Shown here one piece after another: positions 1-11,700 of a stretch of DNA of 64,000 bases. A model generated the notes under the pieces. It searched no databases, was not told the DNA's origin, and saw nothing but the letters and a program-made list of their open reading frames with translations. Origin of the DNA: Ostrinia nubilalis (taxonomy: Eukaryota > Arthropoda > Insecta > Lepidoptera > Crambidae); contig NC_087095.1 of NCBI RefSeq assembly GCF_963855985.1, positions 3,854,001-3,918,000 on the forward strand, given 5' to 3'. Position 1 is the stretch's first letter. Every line of letters begins with the position of its first letter. The translations under genes were made by a program, and so were the position numbers.

Positions 1-640
1 CCGGAGGCTTCTTTCACTTTTTTATTGTGTCAAGAGGTATGACTCGTGTTACTACTTTTTACACGATTGAAGTTGTTCAGATTGAGTTTGTGATTAACAA
101 TATAAGATGACTCATATTAATATACACAAAAAAAAACTATGTACTGTTGGTTGGTGAAAAAGAATGTAACTTAATTTATAGCACAAAAAGTAAAAGACAA
201 AAGATTATTTATTTTGTGTATAGTGATTCAATTAGACTAATACCATTAACCACAAAAGTTTCGTACATGTGTAAAATGTTATAAGTTACTTAGATCAAAA
301 ACATTTGAAAATCGCAACTAATAATTTGGTTAATTATTTGGTGTAAAATGATATAACTTCACAATAAAGGAAAAAATAATGTCGTAGTTTTGAAATCAAA
401 GAATTTTAGTTAATAGTTTTAATAAAAAATGGTAAATATCTACTAGTAAAACATATAATTGAATTCATAGTGCCTAACGTTGTCAATAAAATTACTTAAT
501 AAGTGCATTATCGAATTTACAAGAGCTCCAACTACCAGAACTCTTTATAAACAAAACTCATCACCTTTGACAACAAATTGAACTGGGCGAGTCATTTCGA
601 GAACAAAATAAAAATGGCCTATATAGCATTCCATCAGTGC
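1..640. other. AT-rich intergenic DNA, no gene seen
   Basis: No credible coding sequence on either strand. A short motif of the form GTGTAAAATGATATAAC occurs near 339-356, with a variant near 270. Related copies in both orientations reappear at 2705-3050. This may be the edge of an old element interrupted by the LINE that follows. Confidence 0.5.
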
Positions 641-2060
641 AAGAGACTCATTGGTAGTAGATGAGGTCTCAACCCAAAGATAACACTTCGGCTCTACACG
701 TCGGTTATATGGCCCTCTTACATATATTATTATGGATCACTTGTGTGGTGGCACAGAACACAACTATCCACAGCAAGATCAAAACTCCAAAGCCTGCAAC
801 GCCTAGTCAGCATAGCGGCCACTAGTTGTATGAGAACCACTCCATCGACATCACTTAAGTACCTTCTGAATCTTAGATCTTTAGACCTCTTCATTCAGGA
901 GGAAGCGCAAGCAGCCGCTCTAAGACTTAAAGGTAAGAACGGCATATAGAAGCAAAACAAGGAGACAGGACATTCCACGATCCTGCACAAAACCCTAATA
1001 AAAGAAATACCTCTCACCGAGGCACCCATCGACAGAATTCCCTGTGTTCACATCTTCGACTGGAAATATAATATCCAGCTTACAGCGGAAACGCAAGATT
1101 GCTCTGGAATCAATGAAGTTAGGATATACAATGACGGCTCCAAAACCCAAAAAGGTACGGGAGCTGGTGTCTTCTCGAATTACCTAAATATACTAAGAAT
1201 ATCAACATCACTAGATAAACACAATACAATTTTCCAAGCAGAATGCAATCAGAGCAGCACAGGCGGTTGCAACCATAGACATCCGAGGTCTGAATATAAA
1301 AATAATCTCAGATGGTGCAAGCAATACAAAGCAACTTAATATACTACATTATAATACTTATATTGGAATGCCATGACGCGCTCCTAAGTCATTGCAGACG
1401 CAAATGGCGTTACCCTGCACTCCTGTGGATCAAAGGGCACAGTAACTCCTTGAGCAACGACGCAGCAGATGAACTGGCCAGAAGGGGATCGTACACGACG
1501 GTATTTGGTCCGGAACAATTATAATGCCGATACCATAAGCACAGATCAAGACCTGGCTGTGCTCCAAAATAGAAAAATAACACCACACAGAATGGGAAGA
1601 TTGTGAAAGATGCAGGCTAACAAAAGATGCAGTTGTGGATATATCGAAAAAGTTCTCCCGCAGCCTCATAAGACTAAACAGGGACAACATCCGCAAGGTC
1701 CTAAGTGTAATAACAGGTATGTTAAACAAATACCTACACAATATAGCTGTTACAGACAGCCTACTGTGCAGAAGATGCATGGAGGCAGAAGAAAAACCGC
1801 AGCACGTGCACAAGGAGTGCACAAGCGTAGCAGATCAACAGGCTCAAATTCTCCAAACACCAGGGTCGCTGCAGAAGGCCTGTAGCGACTTAGATAGGCT
1901 GCTGCCACCTGGGGGATCTGGAGTGGTTGGAATAGGAAGATAAACTACAAATAGCGCATAATGGTCTAATCAAAAGGCTAAGAAGTGCAATATTCGATTG
2001 TCCTGCAAAACTAACTACGAAAGGCCTTATGAATGGATACTATGTATAAAGTAAATAATT
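640..2060 (+). pseudogene. Decayed non-LTR retrotransposon (LINE) with RNase H domain
   Basis: The three reading frames together give the C-terminal half of a LINE ORF2. A post-RT thumb segment lies at about 743-945 (WWHRTQLSTARSKLQSLQRL). An RNase H domain runs from about 1126 (YNDGSKTQKGTGAGVF, first catalytic Asp) to 1500 (LLWIKGHSNSLSNDAADELA, the last conserved His and Asp). A C-terminal zinc-knuckle-like end lies at about 1780-1825 (CRRCMEAEEKPQHVHKEC). Frameshifts and stops divide the segments, so it is not functional. A C-terminal RNase H after the RT points to the R1/I/LOA-type LINE clades; the exact clade is not settled. No intact reverse transcriptase is present, so the copy is 5' truncated, as most LINE copies are. 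Confidence 0.75.
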
Positions 2061-3838
2061 ATGTAAATGGCATGTGTGGCTGGACTTTATCTGCTTAGCT
2101 CGCAAGTATAACATGTCTTGTTAATTCATGTCTCTATTGATTTAAGAAGATTCCCGCCAGGCAGTTCGATTTTTTCAAGTTATTTATGATTTAAGAAGAG
2201 GCTGACAAGGGTGGCTAAATTTCTTGCGCTGCTTCTTCTCAGCACTGACCCATTTATGTCCCAAAATAAAAGTAGGGTTCAAGTAATACTAGGACGTGTT
2301 AAAGGGCTTTTTAAAAGCCTCTTTGTTGAAAACAAATGCATTTTATGACTTTACTTTTATATTATCCTTCTGTAGCCAAAAGGCAATCAATATAGCTTGA
2401 CATCACCATCTCTGGTTCAGGAATTGATTCCTAATAGGTTAATTGTAGAAAACAAACTTTTCTCTGTCTCCTGTCTAATTAGTTGATGTGAAACCATTGT
2501 TGTTTCTGGTCTTTACTACACAATTGCATCAGCTATACTTTCTTTAAAATAGGAGATAATGTATGTGATTTAGGCCGATATCATTCATGGTATATGGTGT
2601 AATAATTAATAAAATAGTAGTTTCAGATCAGTATAAACATTTAAGCAGTAAATAATTAGAATTCAGTCTCAAATTCTAGCCTTATTCCTTTACAATCGCC
2701 ACTTATATCACTTTACACATAATGATTTGGATACTTAGATCGCTGTTATGTTAGTTAGATCAGTTTACACATTTTTTTTCTCACCACAAAATTGGTGTAT
2801 ATTGATGTAAGTAACAATTTTTAGACGATTTACCCTAAATAACCTGAAATAATGATTCCTCATAGTGTAATTACTTATGTTTGTTTTATAACTTTTTCTA
2901 AAATTGAAGAAACAAAAAATTATCAACAGAAATGGCGGAAAATGTATCACTTTACACTTGATAGCGTGTGGTCAATTCAGTGTGGTGTAAAATGATTTAT
3001 GTCTCATTACATCACTTTACACGAATGTAAAGTTGTCGTGCATGGTGATATAACTGTGTTTTTATTTAATTACGAAAAAACCACATGCTATATTTCACAA
3101 ACTGGCACACTGCCTAATTATATCTAACATTACCTTTCACCTAAAAAATATTTCACCAAGTTATCTCTAATAGCGATGAAGCAGGATTTTTTTTAACTTC
3201 AAATGCGATTTCCCAAAAATCACCATTTTCGACTTAACTCCCTTTTCACTGGGGGTACAGAGTTGTGCCCGGATTTATATTGTATGAAGAATCGGCCAAA
3301 TCGAATCGGCGTAGTGTGTGCGCACTCCCATACATGCCCATACTGATCAACTGCCCGACTAAACTATCGGCCGACGAAAAATCAACGGTGTGCGCCTACT
3401 CTTACCGAACACTTGAAAATACTTAAAAGGCCTCATGATTATGATTTATCTAGCCAAATCATTCGATGTTTGGTTGACAAAAAAATAGGGCTTAAACCTG
3501 ACACCGTATGCTATACAGCGTCTTATTGTGACATATTAACGGCTTTTTGAACCTCAAATAGCAATTGGAAAGTCAAGTAGGGGTTTTGAAAAATATACAC
3601 CTGGCTCTACGAAATATAATATTTCTTAATAGAAAACTCTACAAAATACTCAACGATTACTTAAACGTGTATTCTAAACATAGTCATGTTTTATTTTGCA
3701 GGTAGTTTTCAAATTAAATACTATTGGGCTCATCATGTAGCTGAAAGTTGATATCACATCCAACTCTTATGAATCAATGTCATATACAGATGTTCCTAAT
3801 AAATTGCACACGACATAAACCTAAAAGCTAAAATCAAG
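2061..3838. other. Intergenic: LINE-tail-like repeat and motif cluster
   Basis: No gene seen. About 2215-2345 resembles the tail of a dispersed lepidopteran retroelement (a TTCTTCTCAGCACTGACCC-like segment); related tails occur near 40500-40640 and, inverted, near 63480-63500. Between 2705 and 3055 the motif GTGTAAA(A/G)TGAT and its reverse complement occur at least five times (near 2707, 2945, 2981, 3007 and 3020). Confidence 0.45.
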
Positions 3839-4085
3839 TGGCAGTGGGCGGGGCACATTGATAGCTCGCGGAGCTGATGGCCGCTGGGGCAGAAAAGTTC
3901 TCGAGTGGCGACCACGAGCCGGAAGACGTATTGTGGGCAGGCATCCCACTAGGTGGACCGACGATCTGGTGAAGGTCGCTGGGAGGTGCCCGGATGCGGG
4001 CGGCGCAGAACCGGTATTTGTGAAAAACCTTGAGGGAGGGCTTTGTCCAGCAGTGGACGTCTTTCAGCTAAAATGAACGGACGAA
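3835..4085 (+). pseudogene. RTE-type LINE 3' remnant
   Basis: Translated pieces match the far C-terminus of the LINE ORFs common in moth genomes: WRPRAGRRIVGRHPTRWTDD, then a degenerate 'GEGLCPAVDVF'-type end, which is the VQQWTS tail in a shifted frame. The segment ends with the usual short ATGAACGG-type repeats. Related fragments occur at 5579-5690, 33955-34145, 39285-39420 and 43330-43605. This is a dead-on-arrival 3' fragment. Confidence 0.65.
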
Positions 4086-5578
4086 CGAACGATATAAACC
4101 TGTTTGTTTGATGAAAATTAGAAGCTAAGATCTCAAAGCCTATGCCTAGTATAATCACATCGTTTAAAAATAGACAGCCCACTAAACAGCCGGTCAGCTG
4201 CCAGCGATCACGTTGTAATAATACCCTTCATTTCTGATGAGTGTTTATTTGTTAGTATTACCCCACGCTTGCTCCTTATTGCCGCGGGAGCGATAATGCC
4301 GGGTGGGATACTTCTTAAGCCGCAACATTGGAGTACATGAGATTATTATACTTGTATAGATCGCTCAACGAAAGTTGAGACACATACACTGATGTCTTAT
4401 TTGAATAGGTACAGAACACAACACATTCAAGTTCAAATTTTAATATCGAATATGACACTGTCTGCTAAAAAGCTTTTGTTTTTCTGCAAGCGAGATAGAA
4501 AGTACTTGTCAATGCGACTGCGCAAAACGTCAGCGTACAGCATAAACAGCTTTTATGTTATTGGCCTCAACTCTCGCTGCATGACCGTATTGGCACGGTA
4601 TTGGTAACGGATTAATACGAATCGTATAAAATTATTTTCCATAAAGTCGCTGCGTTTTGACCAAGTGCGAGTTTCTGTGAACGCAAAATTCGTAAACTAC
4701 CTAGACAAAGAAAAATAATTAGAACTCTACTTTGTTGTATGATATGCCTAATGAAGCTATATTTGATGAAAAGACTAGATTTTGTACCTGTTATTTGTAA
4801 TTAATTAACTATGAGTTTCCCTATTTATTTGAAACAACATTTCATTAACCCTCTTTACTGGGACTGGACCATAATACAATTAACTAGCGCTTTAGCCCGC
4901 CACTTAGCTAAATTCGCCTCTGATATTATTCTGATGTTATAAATAACATGCTAAGTATTACATTGTAAAGTTTCATCTGAACTCGACCAGTTTTACATGA
5001 AAGTGTCAATATCTATCCGTCCTAATAAACATTCGCGTTTATCTACGCAATATAAATAATCAAGCTCTGTGGAACAAAAATCAATTCAGCTCGAAGATAA
5101 CATTTGACATTAAATTTTTTGTAACCGAAATAAATATCTGAACAATAAAATAAAACTTCAACCGCTTGAACAGCAACGTACAGTACGGATCATTAGGAGT
5201 AAAACGCTTAAAACTTTGAACTCGTAACTTTGTCTGGGGGCTCTTATTTTGTAATTTTCAACGTTTCCATACTTTCCATTTTGCATTTGTCAGCAAAGGA
5301 AATAAAGTTTTGGAAGCAATCAGTCTATTAATACTTTATATAGAATTTTTAGAACTATGGAATCACGAAAACATTTTTTATTAGGTATTATTTAATAAAC
5401 AGTCATTTTAGAACCAATTTTCGCTATATTTTAGTACTGTGCCAAAGGTGGCATTTGCCAATTTTTGTGAGGACACTCTTAGGCTGACTTTCACCACCTT
5501 ATTTTAACCGTAACAATAACGTGTTTTTATATGGAATTTTACACATTTTTGACGTTTGTTAAAGTTAAAGTTTTCCAC
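4086..5578. other. Intergenic, nothing recognised
   Basis: AT-rich non-coding sequence. Only short chance ORFs are present, with no family resemblance and no convincing repeats. Confidence 0.5.
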
Positions 5579-5692
5579 AATGAACGGTCCTGCGCTGCCC
5601 GCATCCAGGCTCTTCCCGCGACCTTTACCAGATCGTCGGTCCACCTAGTGGGGGAGGCCTTTGTCCAGCAGTGGACGTCATTTGGCTGAAAA
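5579..5692 (-). repeat. Rearranged RTE LINE tail fragment
   Basis: The left part (to about 5648) is the reverse complement of the RTE tail that encodes GRPPTRWTDD. The right part, GGCCTTTGTCCAGCAGTGG, is the final VQQW segment in + orientation. The two pieces meet head to head, so this copy was rearranged, for example by twin priming. Confidence 0.55.
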
Positions 5693-6111
5693 GAATAAAG
5701 TTAAAGTAAGACAAGTAAGTGCAACTCAGCCTTAGAAAAGATAAATTTTATTGGTAAAATAGGTCTCAAACTAAGTATTATTTTAATGACGTAAAACACA
5801 CACGAAAGCTCCTCATGATGGATAGTCGACCAACATCAGATTCTCGCATTAGCGACATTATCCTAATGGTGTCTGCCCTTTCGGAACTCAAACCACTAAT
5901 GTAGACACAAGGCTTGTAAATATTAACCGTAATTGAATTATCTGAGGCACATCTGGGGTCTCTGGCCATTTATGTGATTTGTACAAAATGTTAACTATAC
6001 TATATTTAAATATTTCACTGTGAAGATATTTTTGACGTCGACAAAATACCTATGCCCAATCAAAAAATGTCTTTCTTAAAAAGATGTTTTTTCTCATTCA
6101 AGACTTTAATA

Positions 6112-6220
6112 CTCGGTAGGTGAGGGGTACAAGGGGAAGGACATGTAGGTGAAAAGTCCATACAGCCTTTCTTGTCTTGTCGCCTGCATGCCCTTCCCTT
6201 TATAACACTCACCTACCGAG
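6112..6220. repeat. Small inverted-repeat element
   Basis: The ends are perfect inverted repeats: CTCGGTAGGTGAG at 6112 and CTCACCTACCGAG ending at 6220. No coding content. It is followed at about 6226-6275 by three tandem copies of a roughly 16-bp unit containing CCGTACCCTGTTACAA. No clear target duplication was found. Confidence 0.5.
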
Positions 6221-6732
6221 CAACAGACAACCGTACCCTGTTACAATCGTACCCTGTTACAACCGTACCCAGTCTCCCCTACTTCTACGTAAGGAACAAT
6301 TTTGATGTGATGACTATCGTACGATACTAAATACAACGCGATTTATCTCTCATATCTGGTACACGCAATAATCAAATCAATGCACATGACTTGCATGTTA
6401 CGGATACCTACGCCATATTTGCCTCGATTTATGGAGGATGATATCACACACAATTTTCCATCTTTATCGGATTTTGATGGTATGAAAGATACCCTATATT
6501 GTACATGAAAAATGAAAATGATAAAATCTTTATTTAGTATCTTTAAAGATACTCATTTTGTTTTTATTAATAACACAAAACTGTCGTCTGCTCGTTTGCC
6601 TCCTGTCACATAAAAAAAGTCTCGAATTAAATTATATCAATTAATTAGGATGTTAGCGCTGGTAGGGTAAAAAGATTATGAGACATGTAGAGGCTCCTTA
6701 AGAGCAAAAGTAATACTATTTATTAGTCTAAA

Positions 6733-6984
6733 CCAGTGTTTTTCAACATTTTTCATGACACGACCTAGTATGAAAAAATTTTTGGCGACCCCCCGACCGT
6801 TCTTTTTTTTTCATGCATTTTATAATGTTGCACAGATGTTTGTATGGACCGAATACTTCAATCCATACAACATTTGCATAATTAGATTTCGGATTAATCT
6901 GTCTTTAAAAGAATTTTTTTTACTGAGGTACTTTTTACGACTACTCGCGACCCCCATAGAGGCCCACAGGTTGAAAAACACTGG
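6733..6984. mobile_element. hAT-type MITE with 8-bp target duplication
   Basis: Terminal inverted repeats CCAGTGTTTTTCAAC and GTTGAAAAACACTGG bound a 252-bp element. The flanks are an exact 8-bp duplication, AGTCTAAA, at 6725-6732 and 6985-6992. The 8-bp duplication and CAGTG-type end are typical of hAT elements. There is no transposase, so it is non-autonomous. Confidence 0.85.
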
Positions 6985-6992
6985 AGTCTAAA

Positions 6993-8520
6993 CAAATAAA
7001 GAAATTTTGACTTTCACTTTGAGTAGGTAAATTAAGAAATTAATAAATATTAGTTATTTCATTGATTTATACCTATCCTAAATATTGAGCTCGTATTTAT
7101 CAAGTGACCATTTTCTTTTAAAATTGATTAATTTAATGATTTAGTTTTACTAAATACACTTTGATTAATTAGATCGGCTTATTTATGTGCTAGACGCGGT
7201 TCCCGAACCCTGGGGTTCCGTGGAAAGGCCGCAAGGGTTCCGTAAAAAATATTATCCCACGTTTCGTGACCGACGTTGTTCGCGCGCACCGACATGTTTA
7301 AAATAATTGCATAAAAACTTTATTATTTTTCATTTAAATTTCCATTTATCAAAGTAGGATTCCGCTAGGAAAAGTATAATCAATTAGGGTTCCTTGGCAA
7401 AAAAAAATTGGGAAACCCTGCAGAGTACACCTTTCTCTTTGGTAGTGCGAAGGTAAATAGGTACGGAATCAGAGAATTGACTTCACTAAAACTAATTTCT
7501 TAGATCAATACCAGTAAGTCTAATTTTAGAAGGAATAATAGGGCTGTTCAAATTATGATTAATTTCTCAAACCAAATAGAGATCTTGCTATTAGCTAAAG
7601 TTTCAAATTACAAATATAAACTCCCATTTCGGGGTAAATCATAATTTATTTATTTATTTCTTAGGACAACTAACAAGATACAAAAAATACATGTATAAAA
7701 CGTTTTTTGAATAATACTCGTATGCCTTAAATTGATTATTAATAAAACAGAAGTCTTATCAACTAAGGATTCAGGAAAATGTGGCTGCTCTTGTGGCTCT
7801 TTCTTAATTAAAAAGTAGTCATTTCAAGGAAAGTTACAAGCAATAGTTCCTTTGGTTCTTTGCAGAGATTTAGAACATTAATTGTGCTAATTTTATATGC
7901 ACCATGTTTACAAATATCTGGTCCAGGTAATTTAAAAAAGAGTCATTTATTTTTATCTAATCAGTGCCATTTGAAATGCCTGGTACTGTTGATACAGGCA
8001 GGCCATGTGTCACAGTAAATATATGAGCTAAAGCAGTACGGAAACTAAGCCCTTTCGTCGAGTTAAATACCTACACTTCAACTGAGTGTTAGGGTTGTCA
8101 CTCTTAATCTTTATATACCTATTTAATAAGGTTTTTACTTACTTATTTATTAAAACGTTTATTTAGGTTATTTAATTATCAAATACGTAATTTAATAAAT
8201 TATTTGACTAAGTAGTTAAAAAATATTAAATTAGGTACAATTCATCACTTAGTACAAAAGCGCGCTAAGCAAATTACTTTATCAAATAGAACACACAAAT
8301 TGTTAAGAAGCGTAATTACGTAATTTAAAAATAACTATTACAAAATCAGATGTAAGCATTTTATTTAAAAAGTAATATTCAATAATTTTTACCATTCAGA
8401 ATTATTAGGAAAGTTTAAAAAATGAAAGTTCTGGTTTTGTAGATGCCGAGTTAAAGTAGCCGTAAACTACGCAATACACTCGTGGCATGTTTTTAAAAAT
8501 ACAGCGGACAGTGGATGCAA
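6993..8520. other. AT-rich region upstream of cubilin
   Basis: Apart from the repeat at 7203-7425, nothing recognisable is present. The base composition is strongly A/T and becomes GC- and CpG-richer only from about 8530. Confidence 0.4.
7203..7425. repeat. Degenerate hAT-like repeat
   Basis: Left end GGTTCCCGAACCCTGGGGTT and right end TTGGGAAACCCTG resemble the diverged ends of a GGTTCCC-type hAT MITE, with a further inverted GGGTTCC motif inside. I could not align a target duplication, so the boundaries are approximate. Confidence 0.35.
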
Positions 8521-8524
8521 TAAA

Positions 8525-8777
8525 ATTAGTATTAAAAACGCAACGCGCGCGACACTCGCGACGGATGGACTGCGAGGTTCGCTTAGAGCTCGTGTAAAGC
8601 GTGCGTCTGTGTGCGTGAGTCTGATTTCGAGCGTTTGTATGAAGCTTCCGTACTGTTTGATTTATCTACTGTGCATGTGTCGTATACGCCCGCCATACGC
8701 CCCTTATGGTAACTCTATCTACAGTGAACAGCTCTATTCAGTTCCTCTCAGACCGCGGTGCTTGCAGCACGCTCATA
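8525..8777 (+). promoter_or_regulatory. Probable cubilin promoter / 5' UTR
   Basis: A local rise in CpG and GC (CGCAACGCGCGCGACACTCG region, 8537-8660) stands out from AT-rich surroundings just before the cubilin ORF. No clear TATA box is seen. ATGs at 8639 and 8675 open a 48-codon upstream ORF that ends at 8785, overlapping the probable cubilin start. The transcription start was not determined, so the uORF may not be in the mRNA. Confidence 0.4.
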
Positions 8778-11700
8778 ATGTCTAAAATACTTATACAGTG
8801 CTTATTTTTAGTAGTGTGGTTTGTGAATCTTGACTGCCAAAGTTTCCAAGATAGACCGAAAATCATAACGTCAAATGGCAATATCATACTCGAACCAGCA
8901 TTAAACAAAAACATATACTTGCGCCTCAATGGACCTAAATCTGCAATATTTGCCAAAGATGTCAACTTACTGGATATTTCTAGAAACAGTGAACCTTCCC
9001 AAATATCTTCGACTAATGTTGATACATATATCAATGGAATAAGTGACATTCATCGCCGATTAGACATTCTAGAAAAACAAAGCTCCGGGCTCCCACAAAG
9101 TTTGTGGTTCAACGAAACTTTACTAACGAGAAGAGTAAATAGGCTACACACTCGAGTTATAGCACTAGCAAGTCAAATCAGGCGAATAACAAGAGACGAT
9201 TGTCAATTGAACCCGTGTAAAAAAGGTGGTACTTGTCTGAACTTGGCAGATGGCTATCATTGTCTGTGCCCATCGAACTGGGAAGGCCAGGACTGCGACG
9301 TCGACGTAAACGAATGCAGAAACTTTGCTGGGACAGACTTGGGCTGTCAAAATGGAGCTACTTGCATCAACAAACCTGGCACCTACCAATGTCTTTGCAG
9401 CCCCGGTTGGTATGGCTTGCATTGTACAAGACGTGAAAACGACTGCTCTCAAGGAAATTACGAAATGTGTGGCTTCGGCACTTGCGTCACTACCAACAGT
9501 GGAAAGGGCTTCCAATGCATCTGTAACCAAGGCTGGGAAACTAACGGAACTGGTGTTGCTTGCTTGACGGACGTCAATGAATGTGATGCTAGCCGAGGTC
9601 ATCGTTGTTCAGTGAACCCCAAAGTAGACTGTATTAATTTACCTGGATCGTTTAGATGCGGACAATGCCCTGCAGGCTATGAGGGAGATGGATTTACATG
9701 TAGTGATATTAACGAGTGTTTGACGATTCCAAACGGCGGCTGCAGTCCTCTAGTAACCTGCCACAATACTATCGGATCCCGAATCTGTGGCTCCTGTCCT
9801 CCTGGTTATCAAGGTGACGGAATAACTTGCACTTGGAGAGGAACTTGTAACATTAACCATGGTGGATGTCACCCATCGGCGCAGTGCGTGGAGAATATGG
9901 CAATAGTGCAGTGTATTTGCCCATACGGCATGGAAGGTGATGGAATAGGGTTACACGGCTGTTACATTTCAACTGACGGGAATACCACACAGCGCTGTGA
10001 AAATAATCCATGCGGTGTTCATGGTCGGTGCCATCCACTTTTGACAGGCTATACTTGCTTGTGCTACGAAGGATACAGCGGTGCCCATTGTGACGTCACT
10101 GCAGATTACTGTGCTCACAATCCCTGTGAAAACGGTGGAACGTGCAAACCAGACGTAAGTTCAACAGGTGGATTTAGATGCGAATGTACAGCTCAGTTTA
10201 CGGGTACCTTGTGCCAGATCAAAAAGAGAACTTGTGGAGGATACTTGGACGCTGAAGAAGGTAGTATTGTATATCCCCTTACTAATACTTCATACGATCA
10301 AAACGAAAGGTGTGCTTGGGTAATACATACTAATCCTAACAAAGTTATTAATGTTACATTTAGTAAATTCCATTTGGAAAAGGAACCCGAGTGCATGTAT
10401 GATTTTCTTCAAATACATGACGGCAGAACATCATCTAGTCACCTCATTGGAAGATTTTGTGGTACTGATTTTCCAATGGGTGGTAACATTGTATCTAGTC
10501 ATAATTATTTATATTTTTGGTTTCGTTCTGATTCCACAGTTAATGGGCCGGGATTTTCATTACATTGGAATAGTGTAGAACCCCTATGTGGAGGAACGGT
10601 AAATGCGAGTACTCATGGTGTTATATCTTCTCCAGGGTCACCTGGAAAATATCCACCTAATCGAGATTGCTACTGGCATTTGACCACAACATTAGGCAAA
10701 AGAATTGCTTTACATTTTTTCACTTTAGACATAGAAACTCATCCCAATTGTAGTTATGATTTTATCGCAATTTATGACGGAGAACTTGTAACTGATCCAT
10801 TAATTAATAAATACTGCAACTCAACTCAACCTCAGCCAATACAATCAGCTAGTTCTGAAATACTTATTCACTTCCACTCTGATTCATATGGAGCTGGCAC
10901 TGGGTTTCAAATATCATATGCTCCCGTAGAAGGTATTCCTGGTTGTGGAGGATATTTCACTCTTGATAGAGGTGAAATTGTTTCCCCATCATTTGATGGT
11001 CAGTACTTAAATAACCTGAGATGTGAGTATAGAATAAATACCGGTCCCGATACTAAAATTCGCCTAGAATTCAAGTCCTTCAATTTAGAACGTTCAAATA
11101 GATGCAAATTTGACTATCTCAAGATTTACGACGGTCCTTCAACAGAATCAAAACTTGTAGGTAAGTTTTGTGGTGCTACTTATCCGAAGACGTTTGTATC
11201 ATCATCCAACAATCTCTTTTTTATCTTTAAGTCAGACCGCAATGTAGCTTCAGATGGTTTTAAGATAACCTTTGAAACTTTTTGTCAGATAACCATATTT
11301 GGAGACAGTGGTGTCATTAAATCACCAGGGTACCCTTTCAGCTATCCAACAAACAAAAAGTGTGAATATATTATAGGCACAGTGCCTGGAAAAGCTATAC
11401 AACTAGCCTTTCAAGATTTTGATATTGAGGACAATAATTATTACAATTGTCGATATGATAATGTTGAGATAAGAGACGGTCCTGATATAAACTCAACTCT
11501 GTTAGGTAGATTTTGCGGTGGTTCCGAACACATGCCTCCAGTTCAAACATCCACGCACAATTACTTAAATGTACGTTTTAATTCTGATATGAGCATTTCT
11601 GGAACAGGTTTCTATGCTAATTACACAACAATTGACACAGAATGCGGTGGAATTTACAGAGAGCCTACTGGGCTCATAAGTCACCCCTCTGCAGGCAGTT

